The notes below the pieces were generated by a model. The model was not told where the DNA came from and ran no database searches. It saw only the letters and a program-made list of their open reading frames with translations. Below, in pieces: positions 7,413 through 15,561 of a stretch of DNA of 64,000 bases (position 1 is its first letter; every line of letters begins with the position of its first letter). A program made the position numbers and the translations under genes. The stretch comes from Ectobacillus ponti. GTDB taxonomy: Bacteria > Bacillota > Bacilli > Bacillales > Bacillaceae_G. The DNA lies in the NCBI RefSeq assembly GCF_024294785.1, contig NZ_JANCLT010000003.1:62001-126000 (forward strand). Reading direction: 5' to 3'.

Positions 7413-9251
7413 ATGAAAGCAAGCAAGCTGACTGCCGCAGCCCTGGCTGTGCCGTTGGTGTTGTCCGCCATGCCGCAGAGTCCGACTGTCAACGCGGAGC
7501 CAACAAAGGAACAAGCCTTTGGAGTGTTCCAGAACCCTGTTGTCACGGAGGGAGCCGACCCGTGGGTGGTGCGCCACTCGGATGGCTATTATTACTACAC
7601 ACAAACAACCGGCGATAATATTACCGTGTGGAAGTCCAAGACCCTTTCCGGCCTTGGCGGCGCCGAAAAAAAGGTGGTATGGGAGCCGGCTGCCGGTGCG
7701 CCGAACAGCCAACACATGTGGGCGCCGGAGCTGCATTTTCTGAATGGCAAATGGTACATCTATTACGCAGCTTCTGACGGTGACATGGGCAAGCAGCGGA
7801 TGTATGTGCTGGAATCAGAGGGCGCGGACCCGCTTGGTCCCTATCATTACCCGCAGGGCACAGCCTACGGCAAAGTTTCCGACCCATCCGACAAGTGGGC
7901 CATTGACGGCACCATTTTGGAGCAAAACGGCCAGCTGTACATGATTTGGTCCGGGTGGGAGGGGGACGTCAATGTCAGTCAGCAGCTCTACATCGCCCCG
8001 ATGTCCAATCCATGGACGATCAGCGGCAACCGGGTGGAGATTTCCCGGCCGGAGCTTGCTTGGGAAAAGAATGGCTTCCCGTACATCAACGAAGGGCCGC
8101 AGTTGCTGAAGAATAAGCAGGGGCAGGTGTTCCTTGTATATTCAGCAAGCGGCAGCTGGACTGATGATTACTGCCTGGGCATGCTGACGCTGAATGGAGA
8201 CCCTCTGAACCCGAAATCCTGGCTGAAGCATGAACAGCCTGTATTCCAGAAGGATCCGGCAGCCGGTGTATACGGTCCGGGGCACAACAGCTTTGTCCAA
8301 TCGCCAGACGGCAAAGAAGACTGGATTGTGTATCACGCTGCCCGTTTCCAAGGCGCAGGCTGGGAGCGCAATGTGCGCATGCAGCCATTTTCCTGGAACA
8401 GTGACGGCACGCCAAACTTCGGCACACCGGTGGCGGCCTATGCCTTCCAGCGTGTTCCGTCCGGTGAGGGGGCAATTGGAAAGCTGGCGCCGTCCTTCCC
8501 GGGACTTACCTATAAATATGAGGCGGAGAGCGGCACAGTGAACCGAGCGCGCATTGTGCCGAACTCGGATGCTTCCGGCGGCGCAAAGGTCGGCTATATG
8601 GACTTTGAGGACAGCTATGTGGAATTTGCCGTGCAAGTGCCGCCTGGTGCTTATACAATGAAGGTCCGCTACTCCAACGGCATGGGCCAGCAGACGAGCC
8701 ATAAGCTGGTGCTGAACGGCCAAGATCTCGGGGAAGTCACCTATGAGCCGTACGGCTGGAATTCCTGGCGCTATGCCGAAGTGCCGGTTACGCTGCAAGC
8801 TGAAAATACAATTCGCCTGTCCAAAGGCAAGCTGTACACCGAGCTTGACGGCATTGAACTGGTGCCGCAGAACACAACAGTGTACCGCTATGAAGCGGAG
8901 CTGGCTGAACTCAAGCGCGCAAAGGTCATTCATGACATTACGCTGTCCAACCGGCAAAAGGTGGCTTGCCTGGATGAGCAAAGCAAGCTTTCCTTCCCGG
9001 TGCAGGTTCCGAAATCCGGAATATATAAGCTGCAGTTTCAATACCGCAACACAGCCAATACAGCGGGGGCCCAACAGGTGCAGGTGAACGGCAAGCCGTC
9101 CGGAAATCTGTCCTACAGCCCAACCGGTCAAGCTTGGCAGACTGTCTCAATGGAAGCAGAGCTGCGCGAAGGTGCCAATACCATCACCCTCTCCAAAGGT
9201 GAAGGCATAATTGAGCTGGATTATATGAATATTGCAAAGCGAGGGGAATAG
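7413..9251 (+). CDS. Secreted GH43-family glycosidase with C-terminal carbohydrate-binding modules
   Basis: Probable extracellular arabinofuranosidase or related exo-glycosidase acting on plant polysaccharides. Residues 1-28 form a signal peptide ending TVNA. The five-bladed propeller domain (about 38-350) shows the three expected acidic residues: Asp49 in EGADPWVV, Asp165 in WAIDGTI and Glu227 in INEGPQLL. Two modules beginning YEAE (near 367 and 491) resemble CBM6/35 domains and probably bind the sugar chain. The start follows GGGGGAGATGTT. The next gene begins one base after the stop. The cre site upstream indicates repression by preferred sugars. Exact substrate cannot be decided here. 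Confidence 0.88.
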   Translation: MKASKLTAAALAVPLVLSAMPQSPTVNAEPTKEQAFGVFQNPVVTEGADPWVVRHSDGYYYYTQTTGDNITVWKSKTLSGLGGAEKKVVWEPAAGAPNSQHMWAPELHFLNGKWYIYYAASDGDMGKQRMYVLESEGADPLGPYHYPQGTAYGKVSDPSDKWAIDGTILEQNGQLYMIWSGWEGDVNVSQQLYIAPMSNPWTISGNRVEISRPELAWEKNGFPYINEGPQLLKNKQGQVFLVYSASGSWTDDYCLGMLTLNGDPLNPKSWLKHEQPVFQKDPAAGVYGPGHNSFVQSPDGKEDWIVYHAARFQGAGWERNVRMQPFSWNSDGTPNFGTPVAAYAFQRVPSGEGAIGKLAPSFPGLTYKYEAESGTVNRARIVPNSDASGGAKVGYMDFEDSYVEFAVQVPPGAYTMKVRYSNGMGQQTSHKLVLNGQDLGEVTYEPYGWNSWRYAEVPVTLQAENTIRLSKGKLYTELDGIELVPQNTTVYRYEAELAELKRAKVIHDITLSNRQKVACLDEQSKLSFPVQVPKSGIYKLQFQYRNTANTAGAQQVQVNGKPSGNLSYSPTGQAWQTVSMEAELREGANTITLSKGEGIIELDYMNIAKRGE

Positions 9252-9252
9252 C

Positions 9253-10170
9253 ATGGAATTTCGTACATTAGGAAAATCAGGCTTGCAGATTTCCGAGGTG
9301 GGCTTCGGCGCGTGGGCCATTGGCGGCGATGCTTGGGGACCGGTGGATGACCAACAGTCCATCCGGGCCATGCAGCACGCTTATGAGCTGGGCGTCAACT
9401 TCTTCGATACAGCCGATGTATACGGTGATGGCCGCAGCGAGCATTTGGTGCGGGAGCTGCTGAAGGGGAAGCGCGACCGCATCATCCTGGCCACAAAGGG
9501 CGGCCTTCTGGGCCATACCCGCAAGCCAGAACCGATTTACGACACGCCGGCCAAGGTGATTGGGGCGTTTGAAGACAGCTTGCAGCGGCTCGGAACAGAC
9601 TATCTGGACGTCTACTTCTGCCACATCTGGTGGCACCAGGAGCAGGAAACAGAAGCCTTCCTCACCGCCTTTGAGCAATTAAAGCGCGACGGCAAGGTGC
9701 GGGCAGTCGGTGTCTCCACCGATGATTTTGCTTACCTGCAGACATTTAACCGCTACGGTGCCGTGGATGTGCTGCAGGTGGACTACAGCATCCTCAACCG
9801 GGCAGCCGAGGGTGAAATTCTGCCGTATTGTGAGCGGGAGCAAATCGGAGTTGTCGTGCGCGGCCCGCTGCAAAAAGGGCTGCTGACCGGAAAGTTCACG
9901 AAGGAGACCATGTTCACCGGCAATGACGTTCGGCAGCATTGGGACCGGGCGTGGTTTACGGAGCAGGTGGACAAGGTGGAGCAGCTGAAGCAATTGGTGC
10001 AGGCTGACCGCATCCTTGGCCAGCTTGCCTTGCAATTTGTGCTGTCCCATCCGGCTGTCTCCGCTGCTATTCCAGGCGGAAAAACCGAAATGCAGGTATC
10101 AGAAAACGTGCAGGCATCCCGCCGGCCGCTGCTGACAGAGGAGGAGCTTGCTTTTATCCGTTCGCTGTAG
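9253..10170 (+). CDS. Aldo/keto reductase
   Basis: NAD(P)H-dependent oxidoreductase with the (beta/alpha)8 fold, 305 residues. The catalytic tetrad is visible: Asp and Tyr in FFDTADVYGDGRSE, Lys in ILATKGG, and His in CHIWWH. The C-terminal SHPAVSAAIPGGKTEMQ matches the cofactor-binding signature. A GAGGGGAATAGC ribosome site formed by the end of the glycosidase gene sets the start at 9253. The one-base gap makes it the second gene of a sugar-use operon, suggesting it reduces or interconverts the released sugar or an aldehyde derived from it. B. subtilis has an aldo/keto reductase (YhdN) near its sigM locus, but I cannot claim orthology. Confidence 0.9.
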   Translation: MEFRTLGKSGLQISEVGFGAWAIGGDAWGPVDDQQSIRAMQHAYELGVNFFDTADVYGDGRSEHLVRELLKGKRDRIILATKGGLLGHTRKPEPIYDTPAKVIGAFEDSLQRLGTDYLDVYFCHIWWHQEQETEAFLTAFEQLKRDGKVRAVGVSTDDFAYLQTFNRYGAVDVLQVDYSILNRAAEGEILPYCEREQIGVVVRGPLQKGLLTGKFTKETMFTGNDVRQHWDRAWFTEQVDKVEQLKQLVQADRILGQLALQFVLSHPAVSAAIPGGKTEMQVSENVQASRRPLLTEEELAFIRSL

Positions 10171-10180
10171 ATACAACAAG

Positions 10181-10208
10181 AGGGTGACCCATGTAGGTCA
10201 CCCTTTTT
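10181..10208 (+). terminator. Terminator of the glycosidase-reductase operon
   Basis: AGGGTGACC (10181-10189) pairs with GGTCACCCT (10196-10204), followed by a T run. Confidence 0.9.
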
Positions 10209-10491
10209 TCAGCATGGGGTGAAGCAATAAACAGCATGCTGGAACAAAACAGGAAGCGATGAAACCACCCTGACATGTGTCTCGTTTTAAATGACCGCTT
10301 GCGTCGTCCAGTGTGAAAGGGAAAATTGTAGAACAGGCATCATGATAACTGAGCCGTTTCCGCACTTGCTGGAGGCAAAAAAGCAGGAATTATGATAAAA
10401 ATAGGTCTTAGGTCTTATGAACTTACCTTTAGAACTTGTTATAATAACAGCATGGAAAACAAATTCTAAAGAAAAAGGAGCTCGTTATCTC
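10209..10491. other. Gene-free spacer with promoter of the DUF4870 gene
   Basis: No gene seen. A TATAAT box at 10440-10445 lies 50 bases before the next start. AGGTCTT occurs twice in a row at about 10403-10416 in the -35 region. The rest holds nothing I can name. Confidence 0.45.
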
Positions 10492-10797
10492 ATGGAACAT
10501 AAATGGTTGAAGGTATTGACCCATGCAAGCACATGGTTTGCCCCGATTCTAGTTCCCATTGTTGTCTATTTGCTGATTTCCGACCGGGAAGTGAAGCGCA
10601 TTGCGCTGCAGGCGCTGACCTTCCACGTTGCGATGGTTGTGCTGATTTCCATCTCTGCATTCTTCTCATGGGTCTTGATCGGCATTCCGTTTCTGATCGT
10701 GTTCAGCCTGATGGCCCTCATTGCCCCAATTATCGGTATCTTGCGCGCTCTGGAGGACCGCCCGTTCCGCTATCCGATTGTAGGCTTCTTATTTTAA
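10492..10797 (+). CDS. DUF4870 family small membrane protein
   Basis: 101-residue integral membrane protein with three or four hydrophobic stretches (WFAPILVPIVVYLL, VAMVVLISISAFFSWVLIGI, FLIVFSLMALIAPIIGILRA). These, with the Arg/Lys-rich link between helices 1 and 2 (SDREVKRIALQALTFH), fit DUF4870. Members are small and of unknown function. AAGGAG lies 11 bases before the chosen ATG; the frame is open further upstream but would overlap the promoter. It is monocistronic, ending at a shared hairpin with the convergent sigma operon. Confidence 0.8.
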   Translation: MEHKWLKVLTHASTWFAPILVPIVVYLLISDREVKRIALQALTFHVAMVVLISISAFFSWVLIGIPFLIVFSLMALIAPIIGILRALEDRPFRYPIVGFLF

Positions 10798-10802
10798 AGG
10801 AA

Positions 10803-10837
10803 AAAAGGAGCTTTCCCGCAAAGGGGAAGCTCCTTTT
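10803..10837. terminator. Bidirectional terminator
   Basis: AAAAGGAGCTT (10803-10813) pairs with AAGCTCCTTTT (10827-10837), extended inward by CCC/GGG. It lies between two convergent genes, with T runs on both sides. Confidence 0.88.
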
Positions 10838-11312
10838 ACTGCTCCAGGGTATCCCAGGCATCCTCATGCTTATTTCGCAGCAGCTGAAAGCCGATGAGGA
10901 TGAGGGTGCCGCTCATAATGACATTTTGCACCAGGTCGTATGGAACATAGATGGAAATATATTGCGGCAGGTAGTTCATGATTTGCTTCATGACAGTCAG
11001 GCAGCCAAGGGCAATCAGCACCCAGCCGAACACATGCTTTTTCCGGCGCAGCCAGGCAATGGTAATAAGCGGTTCATCATACAGCTCAGTCATATCCTGA
11101 TACAGCCGGTGCAGCTGCAGGGCATCGAAGTAGCTGTAGAATACAATGACCGGCAGCACGAGTGCCAGGCTGCCGAACGAGTTGGCAATGAGAAAAATGG
11201 TGCCAAAGAACAGCAGCATGAACTGCAGGCCCCGTGTCATCAGGCCGAGATAAAAGTGGCCGAGCCCCGGCAGAAGCGCCAGGAAGTATAAAAGCGGTCT
11301 TCGTCTATTCAT
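10836..11312 (-). CDS. Membrane protein in ECF sigma operon
   Basis: 158-residue integral membrane protein with about five hydrophobic segments. It begins MNRRRPLLYFLALLPGLGHFYLGL, a TM2-like pattern (P-G-x-G-x-FYLG) found in small Gram-positive membrane proteins. Its start at 11312 lies inside the end of the anti-sigma gene (8-base overlap), so it is the third gene of the sigma/anti-sigma operon. In B. subtilis the SigM operon has the same plan (sigM-yhdL-yhdK), with a small membrane partner of the anti-sigma factor. A comparable helper role is inferred from position only. Confidence 0.75.
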   Translation of the reverse strand: MNRRRPLLYFLALLPGLGHFYLGLMTRGLQFMLLFFGTIFLIANSFGSLALVLPVIVFYSYFDALQLHRLYQDMTELYDEPLITIAWLRRKKHVFGWVLIALGCLTVMKQIMNYLPQYISIYVPYDLVQNVIMSGTLILIGFQLLRNKHEDAWDTLEQ

Positions 11313-11733
11313 TTCGTGTTCCCTCCATCCAATGTATGAGCTTGTGGTCTGCAAAGAATGACGTGCGTTTCACTGTACGTTCAACATAAGCGTCTGTACG
11401 CGGAATCAGCTGCAGAATGCCGGACTGTAAAAACAGGAACGCCGCCGCTGCAGCCAGCAGAACATGAACCCGGCTCACCTTGCGCGAAGGCTGCTGCTTG
11501 GGCGGTATAATCGGAAGCGGCGCTGCTTGTATATCAGCCATAATGGCTGTAAAGGTATGTTCGGGGAGCGGCTGATCCGGATGGCTCCAGACGGCCTGGA
11601 GCTCCCGCAGCATGTCCAGCTCCAGCAGGCATTCTGTGCATTGCTGCAGGTGCTGTTCGCATAGGTGCCGCTTTGTTTGCGGCAGCTCATTCCGGCTGTA
11701 AGCCGTAAGAAGGGCAATGGTCAGATGCTTCAT
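11305..11733 (-). CDS. Anti-sigma factor, zinc-finger (ZAS) type
   Basis: 142-residue membrane-anchored inhibitor of the adjacent ECF sigma factor. The N-terminal cytoplasmic domain carries the zinc-binding pattern His28-x3-Cys32-x2-Cys35 (HLQQCTEC), the hallmark of ZAS-domain anti-sigma factors. A single membrane segment follows near residues 88-110 (VHVLLAAAAAFLFLQSGILQ), then a short outer tail of about 30 residues. The gene overlaps the sigma stop codon by 4 bases (ATGA) and the next gene's start by 8. Release is likely by regulated proteolysis or by zinc loss, as for other family members; neither can be seen here. Confidence 0.9.
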   Translation of the reverse strand: MKHLTIALLTAYSRNELPQTKRHLCEQHLQQCTECLLELDMLRELQAVWSHPDQPLPEHTFTAIMADIQAAPLPIIPPKQQPSRKVSRVHVLLAAAAAFLFLQSGILQLIPRTDAYVERTVKRTSFFADHKLIHWMEGTRNE

Positions 11734-12269
11734 CCTGTTTCTCCTTTCCGCATGTGCTGCAGGAGGCCCCGCGCGCGGTACAGGCGGGACTCCACCGTTT
11801 TCACGGCAATGCCGAGCTTGTCGGCAATTTGCCGGTAGGACAGCTCCTTAAAGTAGTAAAGATAGACAATCTCCCGGTACGCTGCGGGAAGCCGCATAAT
11901 GTTGGCATGCAGCCATTCCTGCTCTGACTTCTGCAGCAGCGCTTCCTCAGGAGTGGCGGCCTGCATGTCGGGCAGCTGTGCCAGTGCAGCATCAGGGGCC
12001 TGCGGCTTCTGCTTTCTCTTATAATCGAGCGCCTTATTCATCGTAATCCGATACATCCAGGTGGAGAGCTTTGCTTCTCCCTGAAACTGAGGCAGAGAGC
12101 GATACACTTGGAGAAAGACCTCCTGTGAAATGTCCTCGGCATCGCGCGGATTGTCCGCCACCTTTATGGCCACGCTGTGCACCTGCGCGCCGTAGTGGGC
12201 TACAATCTCCTGAAAGCGGTGCCGGTTGCCGCGTAAAATGTCTTGTATCAGCTGCTGTTCGTTCTCCAA
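11730..12269 (-). CDS. ECF-type RNA polymerase sigma factor
   Basis: 179-residue group 4 sigma factor. Region 2 reads NPRDAEDISQEVFLQVYRSL with STWMYRITMNKALDYKRK; region 4 reads LPAAYREIVYLYYFKELSYRQIADKLGI with VKTVESRLYRAR. The likely start is the TTG at 12269, with AGAGGTGA seven bases upstream; the frame is open to 12464 but that segment reads through the promoter region and has no homologous look. It is translationally coupled to the anti-sigma gene. I cannot say whether it corresponds to SigM, SigW or another ECF factor. A CGTC element lies 33 bases before the TTG, as in ECF -10 boxes, but the expected AAC-type -35 is missing. Confidence 0.92.
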   Translation of the reverse strand: MENEQQLIQDILRGNRHRFQEIVAHYGAQVHSVAIKVADNPRDAEDISQEVFLQVYRSLPQFQGEAKLSTWMYRITMNKALDYKRKQKPQAPDAALAQLPDMQAATPEEALLQKSEQEWLHANIMRLPAAYREIVYLYYFKELSYRQIADKLGIAVKTVESRLYRARGLLQHMRKGETG

Positions 12270-12400
12270 AGCATCACCTCTTTTCTCTCTGACTCTTAGA
12301 CGTCCCCCATGCACGAAAACCCTGCAAGATTTTTGAAAAAAAGATAAAAAGTCACAAAATATATTATAATGGGGATATTCTTGCTTAGGGGGATTGAATA

Positions 12401-13201
12401 ATGGGGAATTCCGAAACGGTTTTAAAGCAAGCGCTGGAGCTTGACTTTGTCTATATGGATACATTCACAACGAGAATTCCGACGGCTTGGGGGTATCTAT
12501 TCTGCAATGAAGGCCATCCGGCCTATTATACGGCAAACCATGCCCACCTGTACGATGCTCCGCAGGATCCGAAAGCTGTCATTGAAGAGGTGCTCCAGTT
12601 TTATGGGGAGCGCAATCTCGTGCCAAGATTCTATATTTATAATTTGGAGCAGCAGACTGCCTTTTTGCGGGAGGTGCAGAACTATGGATTTCGCTACGAG
12701 GAGCTTGTCAGCCCGGTGCAGGTTTGGGACAAACAGCTTCCCGTGCTGCATGGCCGGCAGGGAGTCGTGATTGAGCAGGTCACAGAAGCCAATTTTCAGG
12801 AGGCGCTGGACATTGAATGCAGCATCCCGGAGCTGGGTGGAAGGGCGGTCCGGGAAAAGGCTTTTACAGAGGAATTCCAGCATCCTTGCTTCACGCATTA
12901 CCTGCTGCGGCTTGATGGAACAGCCTGTGCGGTGGCCTGCCTGTTTTCCGACGGAAAGCAGGGAAGAATTGAGAGTGTGGCCACCAAGCTGGAGTTCCGG
13001 GGCAAGGGGCTGATTGGAGAGCTCATCCGGTTCATCCAGGCAGAGGCAAAGCAAAAAGAACTGGAGAACCTGTGGATTTTCCCGATTAATGAGCGGGTCG
13101 AGCGCGTATATGCAAGGTACGGCTTTCAAACCGCAGGGACGTTCCGGGTTGGCCATGCGTTCTTAAGCGGAAAAAGCATTCATGAAATTAATCAAGGATA
13201 A
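12401..13201 (+). CDS. GNAT family acetyltransferase
   Basis: 266-residue protein whose C-terminal half has the GNAT fold: RIESVATKLEFRGKGLIGELIRF carries the acetyl-CoA pyrophosphate loop (R-G-K-G-L), and the end VERVYARYGFQTAGTF matches the last GNAT strand. The N-terminal 120 residues are a second, less conserved GNAT-like lobe. The substrate is unknown. A TAGGGGGAT site precedes the ATG and a TATAAT lies at 12365-12370. It is monocistronic and divergent from the sigma operon. Confidence 0.85.
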   Translation: MGNSETVLKQALELDFVYMDTFTTRIPTAWGYLFCNEGHPAYYTANHAHLYDAPQDPKAVIEEVLQFYGERNLVPRFYIYNLEQQTAFLREVQNYGFRYEELVSPVQVWDKQLPVLHGRQGVVIEQVTEANFQEALDIECSIPELGGRAVREKAFTEEFQHPCFTHYLLRLDGTACAVACLFSDGKQGRIESVATKLEFRGKGLIGELIRFIQAEAKQKELENLWIFPINERVERVYARYGFQTAGTFRVGHAFLSGKSIHEINQG

Positions 13202-13209
13202 GAAATGAC

Positions 13210-13240
13210 GCAAAAGGAGCCCAGCGCTCCTTTTGCTGTC
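13210..13240. terminator. Terminator between convergent acetyltransferase genes
   Basis: GCAAAAGGAGC (13210-13220) pairs perfectly with GCTCCTTTTGC (13226-13236). Confidence 0.85.
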
Positions 13241-13249
13241 TTCAGGAGA

Positions 13250-13756
13250 TCAGCGTGTCAGCAGTCCGCCCGGGCGAAGGCGCGCCATCATGATTTCATC
13301 CACAAAGCTGCCGTCCGCTTTTAAGCTGCCGCGCCTTACGCCTTCTTCAACGAAGCCAAAACGTTCATACAATGCCTTTGCTTTCGGGTTGGTGGCAAGC
13401 ACGCCGAGCTCGATACGCTCGAGCATCAGCCAGTTGTCAGCCAGATCCAGCATTTTTGTTAAAAGGGCGGAGCCAATGCCCGAACCATGGCGGGCGCTGT
13501 CCACGCCAATGAACAGATCGCCTCTGTGGGAACGCCGCCCTTGCCCCTGCGACATGCCGATGAAGCCGGCAACCTTTCCGTCCAGCTCCGCCACAAATTC
13601 ATATTCCTGCGGTCCAAGATTGCGCAGGCGGTTTTCCACCGCTTCAGGGCGCATGCTCGGCAAAAACACCATATACGGGAGCACATCCTCTTGGATATAG
13701 ATCCGGTGCAAGGCGGCAGCATCCCGAATTTCAACCGGCCGGATTGCAACTGTCAT
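13250..13756 (-). CDS. GNAT family acetyltransferase
   Basis: 168-residue single-domain N-acetyltransferase. Motif A is GDLFIGVDSARHGSGIGSAL, with the acetyl-CoA loop RHGSGIGS. The end ATNPKAKALYERFGFVEEGVRRG fits the RimJ/RimL-like or phosphinothricin-type branch. GTGAGGATGCTGT precedes the ATG. It is unrelated in sequence to the convergent acetyltransferase next door. Its substrate cannot be predicted. Confidence 0.87.
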   Translation of the reverse strand: MTVAIRPVEIRDAAALHRIYIQEDVLPYMVFLPSMRPEAVENRLRNLGPQEYEFVAELDGKVAGFIGMSQGQGRRSHRGDLFIGVDSARHGSGIGSALLTKMLDLADNWLMLERIELGVLATNPKAKALYERFGFVEEGVRRGSLKADGSFVDEIMMARLRPGGLLTR

Positions 13757-13888
13757 ACAGCATCCTCACTTTCTAATTGTTTTGCTAGTATTCTCTCATT
13801 TTTTACAGGATTTGACTACGGGGAAGAAGGAAGAAAAGGGAGCGGGACGAAATATAAACATATAGATGATCAACAAGGGGGAATAAGT

Positions 13889-15439
13889 ATGGACATGACA
13901 GTTGGACGGATTTTTGATCTGGCTGTACAGGCATATCCGAGAAAAGAAGCACTGGTGGAAGCAGCCAAAAACATCCGTTGGACCTACAGCCAATGGGACG
14001 AGCAAGTGAACAAAGCAGCAAATGCACTGCTGGACGCCGGTGTCCGTAAAGGGGACAGAGTTTCAACCTTCCTCTATAACGGCAGCGAATTTGCAACAGC
14101 CTTTTTTGCCTGCATGCGCATCGGCGCTGTGTTCAACCCCATCAATTTCCGCTTGAAGGCGAAGGAGGTCGCGTATATTCTGAACGACGCCGCCCCGAAG
14201 GTTGTGCTGTTTGAGCAAGCCGTCGAGCCTGTCGTCACAAGCATTGAACAGCAGTTTCCATCTATTTCATTCTGGTCCATCGATACCGTACCTTCCTACG
14301 CAGCCTCCTACCATGAAACAGTCGCACAAGCAGCTTCCAGCCTAGATCCAATCGAAGTCACTGAACAGGATTATTGCTCCATGATGTATACAAGCGGCAC
14401 AACGGGGCATCCGAAAGGGGTGCTGCACCGCCACCGCGAGATGGCAGAGCACAGCCTCATCTGCACGTATTACTTGAAATACAACCGGGATTCCATCGGC
14501 CTGATCACTGCGCCGCTGTACCATTGCGGTGAATTGCATGCGGGCATCATACCGCGCGTGCATGCGGGCGGCAAGAATGTCGTTGTGCATCAGTTTGATA
14601 CAAAGACTGTGCTGCGCACCATCCAGGAGGAGAAAATCACCACCTTCTTCGCTGCGCCGACGATGTGGAACATGCTGCTGCAGGAGGACCTGTCCCAATA
14701 TGATGTAACCTCTATGAAAATCGGTGTCTATGGCGGAGCGGCAATGGCTCCTGCCCTGGTGAAGGAATGCAAGGAGCGCCTTCATATTGATCTTGTGCAA
14801 ATTTATGGCATGACAGAAATGGGACCGGTGGTTTCCTTCCTTGTGGAAGAGGATCAGCTGACAAAGCCAGGCTCTGCCGGCAAGGCGTGCTTTAATCATG
14901 AAATCCGCATCGTGAAGCCGAGTGAGGACGGCCCATCTGAGCCGGATGATGTGGTGGAGCCGTACGAAGTCGGCGAAATTATCCTGCGGGGCCCGTGCAT
15001 GATGGCTGGCTATCACAACCGGGAGGAAGCAACAGCCAAGTCCCTCTACAAGGGCTGGTACCATTCCGGTGACCTCGGCTATCTGGACCGCGACGGCTAT
15101 CTGTATGTGGCGGACCGGGTGGATGATATGGTCATCAGCGGCGGGGTGAACATTTATCCTCGTGAAATTGAGGACTTCCTGCACAGCCATGAAGGGGTGC
15201 TCGATGTAGCTGTGCTGGGTGAGCCGGATCAGCTGTGGGGCGAGCGCGTTGTGGCGGTCGTTGTAAAAAAGGATCCGAATTTGACAGCGGAGGATTTGGA
15301 TGCATTCTGCAAAACGAGCGATGCGCTGGCTGACTATAAGCGTCCGCGCCATTACATCTTCGCTGAGGAACTGCCGCGCAATGCCAGCGGCAAGCTGCAG
15401 AAGTTTGTGCTGCGCGAATCGCTGAGCAGTGTGAAGTAA
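13889..15439 (+). CDS. Acyl-CoA synthetase (AMP-forming), YhfT-like
   Basis: 516-residue AMP-binding enzyme that activates a fatty or other organic acid to its CoA thioester. The ATP/AMP signature MYTSGTTGHPKGVLHRHRE is intact, with YGMTEMG, WYHSGDLGYLDRDGYLYVADR and the catalytic C-terminal lysine in NASGKLQKF. The start at 13889 has GGGGGAATAAGT upstream; a long open frame before it crosses the opposing gene and is not real. It resembles B. subtilis YhfT but is next to the enoyl-CoA hydratase rather than in the yhf cluster. It is intact, unlike the lcfB copy at 46 kb. Confidence 0.88.
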   Translation: MDMTVGRIFDLAVQAYPRKEALVEAAKNIRWTYSQWDEQVNKAANALLDAGVRKGDRVSTFLYNGSEFATAFFACMRIGAVFNPINFRLKAKEVAYILNDAAPKVVLFEQAVEPVVTSIEQQFPSISFWSIDTVPSYAASYHETVAQAASSLDPIEVTEQDYCSMMYTSGTTGHPKGVLHRHREMAEHSLICTYYLKYNRDSIGLITAPLYHCGELHAGIIPRVHAGGKNVVVHQFDTKTVLRTIQEEKITTFFAAPTMWNMLLQEDLSQYDVTSMKIGVYGGAAMAPALVKECKERLHIDLVQIYGMTEMGPVVSFLVEEDQLTKPGSAGKACFNHEIRIVKPSEDGPSEPDDVVEPYEVGEIILRGPCMMAGYHNREEATAKSLYKGWYHSGDLGYLDRDGYLYVADRVDDMVISGGVNIYPREIEDFLHSHEGVLDVAVLGEPDQLWGERVVAVVVKKDPNLTAEDLDAFCKTSDALADYKRPRHYIFAEELPRNASGKLQKFVLRESLSSVK

Positions 15440-15445
15440 AACAAG

Positions 15446-15473
15446 AGCTGATGCCGCGGCATCAGCTTTTTTC
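15446..15473 (+). terminator. Terminator of acyl-CoA synthetase gene
   Basis: AGCTGATGCCG and CGGCATCAGCT (15446-15467) form a perfect inverted repeat followed by six T. Confidence 0.9.
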
Positions 15474-15561
15474 TGCGAAAAATGAATACTTGTTCAGTAT
15501 GTGGCAGGATTTTTTCCCCTGTGCCGCAAATAGGTACATGAGAAGAAAAGGGGGAGTTCAG

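Noticed and set aside
9232..9252. Upstream start of the aldo/keto reductase overlapping the glycosidase
   Set aside because: The ATG at 9253 has a proper ribosome site and gives the family-typical N-terminus MEFRTLGKSGL.
12300..12340. ECF-type promoter for the sigma operon
   Set aside because: CGTC is present but the AAC-containing -35 is missing, so I do not annotate it as a promoter.
13487..13888. Long 5' extension of the acyl-CoA synthetase frame
   Set aside because: It runs through the opposite-strand acetyltransferase and the promoter; GGGGGAATAAGT sets the start at 13889.
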